The notes beneath the pieces are model-generated. The model made no database searches and was not told where the DNA came from. It saw only the letters and a list, made by a program, of their open reading frames with translations. DNA of 30,503 nucleotides, from NCBI GenBank assembly GCA_035464655.1, contig DATHRZ010000112.1:1-30503 (forward strand), given 5' to 3'. The stretch's first letter is position 1. Every line of letters begins with the position of its first letter. The position numbers were made by a program, and so were the translations under genes. Source of the DNA: JARFPW01 sp035464655 (GTDB taxonomy: Bacteria > Gemmatimonadota > Gemmatimonadetes > Palauibacterales > Palauibacteraceae). Shown piece by piece: positions 25,033 to 30,503 of this stretch.

Positions 25033-26349
25033 TCATCCTCCCTGGGGCGGTTCGGGCAGGGGGGCCTGGGCGATGCCCTCGGCCTCGTCCACCGAAAGTA
25101 GTATCAGGCCACCGATGATGAAGAATACGACCACCGTCGACACGCCGGCCCGCAGCCCGAAAGCGGCGGTGGCCGTCGACATGGCAAGGGGACCGAGGAA
25201 GGACGTCGCCTTGCCGGAGAACGCGAAGAAGCCGAAGAACTCACCCCGGCTGTGCGCGGGAACGAAGCGCCCCATCAGCGAGCGACTCGCCGATTGATTG
25301 GGTCCGACGAACAGGCCGACGGTGAGGCCGGCGATCCACAGCCAGGTACGATCGGGCGCCACCACGGCCACGAGCGACGCCAGGGTCAGGGCCACCAGGG
25401 TGATGAGGATCGTCCGCTTCCCGCCGATCCGGTCGTCGACGACCCCGAACATCAACGCGCCGAGGCCGGCCGAGACGTTGAGGCCGATTCCGAACAGGAT
25501 CACCTCGTCGAGGCTCATCCCGAACGCGCCCGCCGCATACGCTCCGCCGAAGGTGAAGATCGTCACCAGGCCGTCGTTGTAGACGAGGCGCGCGACCAGG
25601 AAGCGCACGATCTGCCGATAGCGGCCGATATTCCTGAACGTGCGCTTGAGCTCGAGAAACGCTCCGCGGATGCCCGCCACCGTGTCCTCGTGCCGGCGGG
25701 CGGGCGGCGCCTCGACCCAAAGGAGCATCGGCAGGCTGAACACGAAGAACCAGCCAGCGACGAGGAGCGTGGTCGCGCGGTGGTTGAATCCGCCTTCGGT
25801 GGGGATCCCGAACCACGGGACCTCGGGTTGCACGAACCCGAACAGCGCGACCCCCAGACATACGAGTCCGCCGATGTAGCCGAGACCCCACGCCCAGCCC
25901 GAGACCCGGCCGATTCGGCTCTCGGGCACGAGATCGGGCAGGTAGGCGTTGTAGAACACGATCCCGATCTCGAACGCGACGTTGGCGAGGACGACGAGCG
26001 TGAGCGCGGCGAGGATCGACAGTTCGCCGCCCGGGGGAATGAACGCGAGCGCGGCGGTGAGTGCGCAGCACACCCAGGTGGCGATGACCAGGTAGCGCCG
26101 GCGCTGTCCCGATCGGTCGGCCAGCGCACCCACGATGGGGGACAGGAGGGCGATCAGGATGGCGCTGAAGGCGATGGCGCGGCCCCACAGCGTTACGCCC
26201 TCGTCCGGGGTCGGCGTGAACGTCTGGGTGAAGTAGGTGACGTAGACGAAGGTGATGATGAGGGTATTGAAGGCGGAGTTCGCCCAGTCGTACAGACACC
26301 AGGAGACCACGGCTCTCGTATCGCCGTGGTCGGGTGCATGCACCTCCAT
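25033..26349 (-). CDS. UMF1-type MFS transporter
   Basis: Seen: 438 residues from an ATG at 26349 with GGAGGT 3 nt upstream, strong though tight. The N-terminus SWCLYDWANSAFNTLIITFV is the hallmark of the UMF1 (Atg22-like) branch of the major facilitator superfamily. About twelve hydrophobic segments follow, with a GALADRSGQRRR loop after segment 2. A hydrophilic loop near the middle (about 210-240) divides the two halves. Known: Atg22 in yeast vacuoles exports amino acids, but bacterial UMF1 substrates are mostly untested. Inferred: inner-membrane uptake or export of the ligand of the TonB receptor two genes downstream, based on operon linkage only. Confidence 0.9.
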   Translation of the reverse strand: MEVHAPDHGDTRAVVSWCLYDWANSAFNTLIITFVYVTYFTQTFTPTPDEGVTLWGRAIAFSAILIALLSPIVGALADRSGQRRRYLVIATWVCCALTAALAFIPPGGELSILAALTLVVLANVAFEIGIVFYNAYLPDLVPESRIGRVSGWAWGLGYIGGLVCLGVALFGFVQPEVPWFGIPTEGGFNHRATTLLVAGWFFVFSLPMLLWVEAPPARRHEDTVAGIRGAFLELKRTFRNIGRYRQIVRFLVARLVYNDGLVTIFTFGGAYAAGAFGMSLDEVILFGIGLNVSAGLGALMFGVVDDRIGGKRTILITLVALTLASLVAVVAPDRTWLWIAGLTVGLFVGPNQSASRSLMGRFVPAHSRGEFFGFFAFSGKATSFLGPLAMSTATAAFGLRAGVSTVVVFFIIGGLILLSVDEAEGIAQAPLPEPPQGG

Positions 26350-26414
26350 CGCACCTCCAGGCCGGGACGGATCGATCGGCTGGTCACCGGCAGATATCCG
26401 GCGACGGGAGGATA

Positions 26415-26480
26415 GTAGTCGACCCGGCCGCGCCTGTCATCACCGCAGCATCACTGCGGCCGGCGGGCCGGGTCGTCTAC
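26415..26480 (-). terminator. Long nested stem-loop between the TonB-domain gene and the MFS gene
   Basis: CGACCCGGCC (26420-26429) and GGCCGGGTCG (26466-26475) pair perfectly, and GTAG/CTAC extend the stem after one mismatch. Inside, CCGCAG (26443-26448) pairs with CTGCGG (26454-26459). It starts 8 nt past the TonB-domain gene's stop codon. The tail lacks a U-run. It probably separates this gene from the MFS operon. Confidence 0.55.
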
Positions 26481-26487
26481 GCTGGAG

Positions 26488-27261
26488 CTACTTCGAGCTG
26501 TAGTTGATCGGAAGCTCCGTCCAGCTCTCGACCGGCCTGTCGCGGCGCGTCGCGGGCTGGAACTCCATCACGTCGGTGATGCGCTGCGCCGCGTCTGCCA
26601 TGACGGGGTCACCGGTCGAGTGCTTCACGCGGCTCTCGATCACGCGACCGTCCGGCCCGACCCTCAACCACAACAGCACCGTGCCCGGCTGTCGTACGTT
26701 CGGACGGTACTCGCGGAGAAACGCCGAAGAAACTTCCTTCCAGTTCAGGAGGGACGGCGGCGTCTCCACGTCACCGTCCTCCGAGCTGGACGGCGGATCG
26801 ATCTGCGTAGCGGAGCCCGCCGGACGTTCGATCTGCGGCGCGATCTGAGTGTTCGCGGCGAGGTCGACACCCGCGAGCTGGATCTTGCGCCGGGCCGGGG
26901 GCGGTGGGGCGCGGAACTTCTTCTCCGCGCTCTCGGACGCCTCCGTCGCGTCGGCCGCGCGCCGGGACGTGCGGGGCGAGTTCGGACGCGAGATGCATCG
27001 ATCCACCTCCGCCAGCACCAGGTCGGCATTCGGGAGATTGCCGAGCTGACTTCGGTCGCGCGCCGTCGGCTCGAAGCCGACACAGTTCATGCGGACGATC
27101 GCCGCCATCTCGGTGGCCGTGTAGTTCGAGGCGGTCATCATGCGTACCAGATCGCTCTTGAGCAGCGGTCCACCTTCCTGCGCCGGCGCGGTGGCCGGAG
27201 TCACGAGGGCAAAGAGTGCCAGAGCGACGAGTAGTCGGGTGGTTCCGTGTGGTCCAATCAT
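26488..27261 (-). CDS. Secreted protein with C-terminal TonB domain
   Basis: Seen: 257 residues from an ATG at 27261, where the signal peptide begins (cleavage near APAQ, residue 28); AGGA lies about 11 nt upstream. A small domain follows (about 32-92), with SDLVRMM, IVRMNCVGF, EPTARDR and a second Cys in VDRCI. Next is a charged linker with APPPPARRK, then a TonB C-terminal domain (about 180-257; LLWLRVGPDGRVIESRV, DVMEFQPATR). Known: TonB C-terminal domains bind TonB boxes of receptors. Odd: a cleavable signal replaces the usual membrane anchor, so it may not transduce energy itself. It is upstream of the receptor operon on the same strand but separated by a stem-loop. Confidence 0.8.
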   Translation of the reverse strand: MIGPHGTTRLLVALALFALVTPATAPAQEGGPLLKSDLVRMMTASNYTATEMAAIVRMNCVGFEPTARDRSQLGNLPNADLVLAEVDRCISRPNSPRTSRRAADATEASESAEKKFRAPPPPARRKIQLAGVDLAANTQIAPQIERPAGSATQIDPPSSSEDGDVETPPSLLNWKEVSSAFLREYRPNVRQPGTVLLWLRVGPDGRVIESRVKHSTGDPVMADAAQRITDVMEFQPATRRDRPVESWTELPINYSSK

Positions 27262-27480
27262 GGCTTTTCGTTCCTGCCTGGGTCCTGCGTACCCGCTGTC
27301 CGAATGCGGCCCAACGGATCCTCGAGCCTGTTCGGGACGCTGTCGACCCCTTGTAGCGCAAGCTGTATGCCCGGGCGCATGAGGCACCTAATCTGTGTTT
27401 CTACAGCCACTTAGCCGTATCGTTACCGAGGCGGCAACAGTAGAAATCTCACGGCTGTGTAAAACGTTTCCCTGCTCACC
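27262..27480. other. Gene-poor stretch upstream of the TonB-domain gene
   Basis: No gene is supported here. It is less GC-rich than its surroundings around 27380-27470 and probably holds the promoter of the minus-strand TonB-domain gene. An inverted repeat, TTTCTAC (27398-27404) with GTAGAAA (27440-27446), is visible. I could not settle on -35/-10 boxes. Confidence 0.5.
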
Positions 27481-27489
27481 GGGCGCAAG

Positions 27490-27658
27490 CGGAACGCTTT
27501 CGCTGCGACCGGTCGACCCGCAGGCGCGCTCGTTCGCCACCCAGCTCGAGGCGCTGGTCGTGTGCGTTCGGGGTACGGAGGCGCCCTCCCCCAATGTCGC
27601 CGACGGGCTCGCCGTGGCGGAGGCGGTCGCCGCGGCCCGCGAGGGGCTGAGCGGCTGA
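27490..27658 (+). pseudogene. C-terminal remnant of a Gfo/Idh/MocA-type oxidoreductase
   Basis: Seen: about 55 codons with strong GC at third positions. The peptide includes ARSFATQLEALVVCVRGTEA and VADGLAVAEAVAAA, and the frame ends in TGA at 27656-27658. This matches the common C-terminus of Gfo/Idh oxidoreductases, where a helix, an RG loop and a final DGL helix close the protein. Upstream the frame runs on to a GTG at 27395, but those residues are not family-like, and the Rossmann and catalytic parts are absent. Inferred: a leftover of a deleted gene. A short functional protein is unlikely. It converges with yfcC. Confidence 0.45.
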
Positions 27659-27674
27659 ACCTTCGGACCGCCGG

Positions 27675-27704
27675 CCTCTGGTCGTACACATGTACAACCA
27701 GAAG
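27675..27704 (-). terminator. 3' hairpin of yfcC with conserved apical core
   Basis: The dyad centres on 27689.5. TCTGGT (27677-27682) pairs with ACCAGA (27697-27702), and GTACA with TGTAC inside. It begins 40 nt past the yfcC stop. As minus-strand RNA the stem is continuous over 14 bp, with U-G wobbles at two places where the plus strand shows C opposite A. No U-run follows. It resembles the hairpin behind sucA. Confidence 0.6.
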
Positions 27705-27744
27705 TCGACGACCACACGCGTCGACGTCCGCGCCCCTCGATCGC

Positions 27745-29169
27745 TCAGGCGAACCCGATCAGCACCGCCACGACGAGAGCCGCGGACCCGAGCAGCCAGA
27801 TCTTCACCATGAACGGCATCAGGAAGCGGACCCACGCCAGGTACGGAACGCCGGCGATCGCGAGGATGCCGATGAGCACGGCATTCGTCGGCACGAGGAT
27901 GTTCGTGAACCCGTCACCGAACTGAAACGCCAAGACCGCCGTCTGCCGGGTTACGCCCACGAGGTCGGCCAGTGGGGCCATGAGGGGCATCGTCACGTAG
28001 GCCTGCCCGCTGCCCGAAGGAACGAAGAAGTTGAACACGCTCTGCACGGCGAACATCCCGACGGCCGCGAGCTCGGGGCCCAGGCGCTCGAGCGGCGCCG
28101 CGAGCCCGGCGACGATCGTGTCGATGACCCGTCCGTCGACGAGCACGACCTCGATCGAACGCGCGAAGCCGACGAGAAGCGCCGTCATCGTGAGCTCCGC
28201 GGCCCCGACCCCGAACTCCCGCGCCGCGTCGTCGGCCGACAGGCGAGACACGAGCGCCATGACGACGCATAGCCCGAGGAACAGCGCGCCCATCTCGACC
28301 AGGTACCAGTGCCAGGCCTTGAGCCCGTAGATCAGCAGCACGAGGGCGGCGAGCAACGCCAGGAGCACGATCCGCCGACGACCTGTCAGGGGGATCTCGG
28401 TATCGGCGGGCGGCACCACATCGGCCTCGACGCCGGCCATCAGGCTGCGCGAGGGATCGGCCTGCACGCGCCGGGCGTAGCGCCATACGTGATGAAAGCC
28501 CACGGCGAGGAACACGACGAGGAGCAGCGCCCGGTACTCGAGCCCGGAGCCCTGCGGCACGCCCGCCACGTCCTGCGCGATGAACACCGTGAACGGGTTG
28601 ATGAGGGCCGCGCCGTAGCCCACGCCGTAGCCGATCGCCATCACGCCCACCGCCACGATGGCGTCCATGCCGAGTCCGGCCGTCAGAACGACGAGCAGGG
28701 GCACGAAGGCGATGTACTCCTCGGCCATGCCGATCGTCGCCGAGCCGAACGCGAAGACCGCCATCGTGCCGCCGAGGAGGAGCGCCGGGCGGTCGCCGAA
28801 CCGCCGGAGTAGCGAGCCGATCGCCGCGTCGGCCGCGCCGGTCGCACGGAAGATCCCGAACATCCCGCCGATGATCAGGATGAAGAAGATGATCTCGGCC
28901 GCCGCCTCGAACCCTCGCGGGATGGCCGTGAAGATCTCGGTGGGCGGAAGTCGTTCGACATCGTCGAGCGGTGTGTAGCTGCCCGGAACGACCTGCTCGC
29001 GCCCCGCCTCGTTCGTCACGCGCTCGAATTCGCCCGCCGGCAACACGAGGGTGAGGCCCCAGGCGAGCACGATCATCCCGAACAGCAGAACCAGTGTGTG
29101 CGGGACGCGGAACGGCGGGTCGGCGGGCGGCCCTCCGCTCTCCTGCGACGGACCGCCCGGCGGCGTCAT
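27745..29169 (-). CDS. yfcC: YfcC-family transporter
   Basis: Seen: 474 residues, starting in an ATGA overlap with the tdh stop. A short soluble N-terminus (1-20) precedes about twelve hydrophobic segments. Family features are PHTLVLLFGMIVLAWGLTLVLPAGEF at the start, the TIGMAEEYIAFVPLL segment, GYGAALINPFTVFIAQ and, near the end, FFVPSGSGQAYVTMPLM with NILVPTNAVLIGIL. Known: YfcC relatives (C4-dicarboxylate carrier-like, DcuC-related fold) are predicted carriers of amino acids or acids at the inner membrane. Inferred: coupling to threonine dehydrogenase suggests uptake of threonine or a related amino acid. The substrate is unproven. Confidence 0.9.
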   Translation of the reverse strand: MTPPGGPSQESGGPPADPPFRVPHTLVLLFGMIVLAWGLTLVLPAGEFERVTNEAGREQVVPGSYTPLDDVERLPPTEIFTAIPRGFEAAAEIIFFILIIGGMFGIFRATGAADAAIGSLLRRFGDRPALLLGGTMAVFAFGSATIGMAEEYIAFVPLLVVLTAGLGMDAIVAVGVMAIGYGVGYGAALINPFTVFIAQDVAGVPQGSGLEYRALLLVVFLAVGFHHVWRYARRVQADPSRSLMAGVEADVVPPADTEIPLTGRRRIVLLALLAALVLLIYGLKAWHWYLVEMGALFLGLCVVMALVSRLSADDAAREFGVGAAELTMTALLVGFARSIEVVLVDGRVIDTIVAGLAAPLERLGPELAAVGMFAVQSVFNFFVPSGSGQAYVTMPLMAPLADLVGVTRQTAVLAFQFGDGFTNILVPTNAVLIGILAIAGVPYLAWVRFLMPFMVKIWLLGSAALVVAVLIGFA

Positions 29170-30107
29170 GCGTCAGCCGCCAGATTTTCCAGCATGTCGG
29201 CCGTCATGGCCGCGACATCGTGCTCGGGCCGCCATCCCCACTGCTCGCGGGCCGCCGAGTCGTCGATGCGGCGCGGCCACGATTCGGCGATCGCCTGTCG
29301 ACCCGGGTCCACGTCGTAGTCGATCTCGAATGTCGGCAGATGCTCGCGGATCGATGCGGCGAGCGTCTCGGGCGTGACCTGCATGGCGGTGAGGTTGAAC
29401 GCGTTGCGGTGCTCGAGACGCTCGGGGTCAGCCTCCATCAGCTCGATGGCCGCGCGGATCGCGTCGGGCATGTACATCATGTCGAGCTGCGTGTTGGGGG
29501 CGAGGAAGCACGTATACCGGCCGTTGCGCACGGCCTCGAAGTAGATCTCGACGGCGTAATCGGTCGTACCGCCGCCCGGCGGTGTGCGCCACGAGATCAA
29601 CCCCGGATACCGCACGCCCCGCGTGTCGAGCCCGAACCGCCGGTGGTAGTAGTCGCACAGCAGCTCACCGGCGACCTTCGTCACGCCGTACATCGTGGTC
29701 GGACGCTGGACGGTGTCCTGGGGCGTCGGGTCGCGCGGCGTGCCCGGCCCGAACGCCGCGATCGAGCTCGGGGTGAACACCGCGCAGCCACGGGCACGAG
29801 CGACCTCGAGCACGTTGAACAGCCCGCCGATGTTCACCTGGTACGTCTTCTGGGGTCGCTGCTCCCCCACCGCAGACAGAATCGCCGCCAAATGGAAGAT
29901 CGTGTCGGCCCGGTGGCGCGCCACGGCCGCGTCGAGGGAGTCGCCGATCGTCACGTCGGCCATCGCGAACGGGCCGTCACTGGCCGTCGCGTCGGGCATC
30001 CGGATATCGGTGGCGAGAACGTTGTCGGTCCCGTAGCGCCCACGCAGGGCGCTGACCATCTCGGTGCCGATCTGCCCGGCCGCGCCGGTGACGACGATGC
30101 GGTTCAT
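29166..30107 (-). CDS. tdh: L-threonine 3-dehydrogenase, epimerase-type (SDR)
   Basis: Seen: 313 residues from an ATG at 30107; the frame is open to 30224, but that extension is unlike the family. The N-terminus MNRIVVTGAAGQIG is an NAD-binding Rossmann motif. The catalytic YxxxK appears in PTTMYGVTK, preceded by TPSSIAAFGP. GVRYPGLISW and GGGTTDYAVEIYFEA are specific to the UDP-galactose-epimerase-like threonine dehydrogenases. Known: it oxidises L-threonine to 2-amino-3-ketobutyrate with NAD+, which a ligase (kbl) splits to glycine and acetyl-CoA; kbl is not in the window. It overlaps yfcC by 4 bp, so the two are coupled. The ribosome site is weak. Confidence 0.92.
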   Translation of the reverse strand: MNRIVVTGAAGQIGTEMVSALRGRYGTDNVLATDIRMPDATASDGPFAMADVTIGDSLDAAVARHRADTIFHLAAILSAVGEQRPQKTYQVNIGGLFNVLEVARARGCAVFTPSSIAAFGPGTPRDPTPQDTVQRPTTMYGVTKVAGELLCDYYHRRFGLDTRGVRYPGLISWRTPPGGGTTDYAVEIYFEAVRNGRYTCFLAPNTQLDMMYMPDAIRAAIELMEADPERLEHRNAFNLTAMQVTPETLAASIREHLPTFEIDYDVDPGRQAIAESWPRRIDDSAAREQWGWRPEHDVAAMTADMLENLAADA

Positions 30108-30394
30108 GGTGAGCCAAGTTCGGGCGGGCGCGGCGCCGGGAAAAGGGGCGGCCCGCTCCTTACTTGATGAGCTTCGGGCGCCTGGGAAGTCCTGCCGTCG
30201 CTCCCCCTCCTCCGGATCGGTCACCCGGCCCGTAGATCGCCCGCATGCAGACGTTGAATCGCGATTCGCACTAAGTACTTATATTAAAGTTGGTTACGTG
30301 TATTGCTGCGACACGACGTTCGGCGCTTGTGGCATACGAGCAGCAGGGCCGCGAGGAGTACGGCGAGGATGCGCGGGAGTGCAGGGAAACGAAA
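30108..30394. other. Intergenic region upstream of tdh
   Basis: No gene is supported. An AT-rich island (about 30270-30300) stands out in GC-rich surroundings and is a likely promoter zone for tdh. It contains the tandem palindromes listed separately. No confident -35/-10 pair was found. Confidence 0.5.
30256..30281. promoter_or_regulatory. Tandem perfect palindromes upstream of tdh
   Basis: GAATCGCGATTC (30256-30267) and TAAGTACTTA (30272-30281) are perfect palindromes of 12 and 10 bp, separated by 4 bp, with centres 15 bp apart. They lie about 150 bp upstream of the tdh start, at the edge of an AT-rich island. They look like operator sites, but no regulator can be named. Confidence 0.4.
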
Positions 30395-30420
30395 GGGCCC
30401 CGCTGCAGCTGGCGGGGCCC
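30395..30420 (-). terminator. GC-rich hairpin terminator near the right edge
   Basis: GGGCCCCGC (30395-30403) pairs with GCGGGGCCC (30412-30420) around an 8-nt loop. On the minus strand it is followed by TTTCGTTT, so it looks like an intrinsic terminator for a minus-strand gene lying mostly beyond the right edge. No coding frame could be supported in 30421-30503. Confidence 0.65.
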
Positions 30421-30503
30421 TGGGAACCGATCGGGAAGCGGCCACGCGGAGGTCGCACGACCGGGCTTTCCTCGGCTACACGGAACAGCGCGCCTACTCG
30501 ATG

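Noticed and set aside
30421..30503. Possible 3' end of a protein gene at the right edge
   Set aside because: Frames are open on the minus strand, but the piece is too short to support coding.

Overview
The window is about 30.5 kb of GC-rich, densely coding bacterial chromosome, apparently from a free-living aerobic diderm. Evidence for that lifestyle is an outer-membrane TonB-dependent receptor, a Wzi-type barrel, Tat-exported enzymes, several lipoproteins, a complete alternative complex III (ACIII) operon and a 2-oxoglutarate dehydrogenase E1. ACIII, a YtxJ-type bacilliredoxin, a 3-keto-sugar type oxidoreductase cluster and beta-propeller lipoproteins beside a TonB receptor fit Gemmatimonadota or a close relative. 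That placement is my inference from gene content; no rRNA is present to confirm it.

Left part (1-4034, minus strand): a sugar-oxidation cluster reads Gfo/Idh/MocA dehydrogenase (Tat signal), DUF1080 lipoprotein, then a GMC flavoprotein that runs off the left edge. A plus-strand array of six tRNA genes follows (Val-GAC, Asp-GTC, Ala-CGC, Thr-CGT, Gly-GCC, Pro-CGG; 4271-4836). Next come a doubtful small lipoprotein, a minus-strand pair encoding a YtxJ-type bacilliredoxin and a DsrE-like protein, and a divergent plus-strand Wzi-like outer-membrane barrel.

Centre (7831-15251, plus strand): a tightly packed actABCDEF operon for ACIII, the quinol:cytochrome c (or quinol:HiPIP) oxidoreductase that replaces the bc1 complex. 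ActA is a pentaheme cytochrome, ActB carries iron-sulfur clusters, ActC and ActF are NrfD-like membrane subunits, ActD is a small membrane subunit and ActE is a monoheme lipoprotein cytochrome. No terminal oxidase genes follow. A convergent zinc-finger anti-sigma-like gene lies next, without a sigma gene beside it.

Right part (16297-30107, minus strand): sucA; a translationally coupled set of a UMF1-type MFS transporter, a YIP1 membrane protein, a TonB-dependent receptor and two beta-propeller lipoproteins (PD40 and NHL); a secreted protein with a TonB C-terminal domain; and a tdh-yfcC pair for threonine catabolism and transport. A C-terminal remnant of a Gfo/Idh-type oxidoreductase lies between the last two units.

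The most unusual features are: (i) two related hairpins, each about 40 nt past the stop codon of sucA and yfcC, sharing an apical 14-mer and fitting better as minus-strand RNA than as DNA; (ii) the TonB receptor with two propeller lipoproteins where a SusD-like partner might be expected; (iii) an ECF-like promoter in front of the lone anti-sigma-like gene; (iv) tandem perfect palindromes upstream of tdh.
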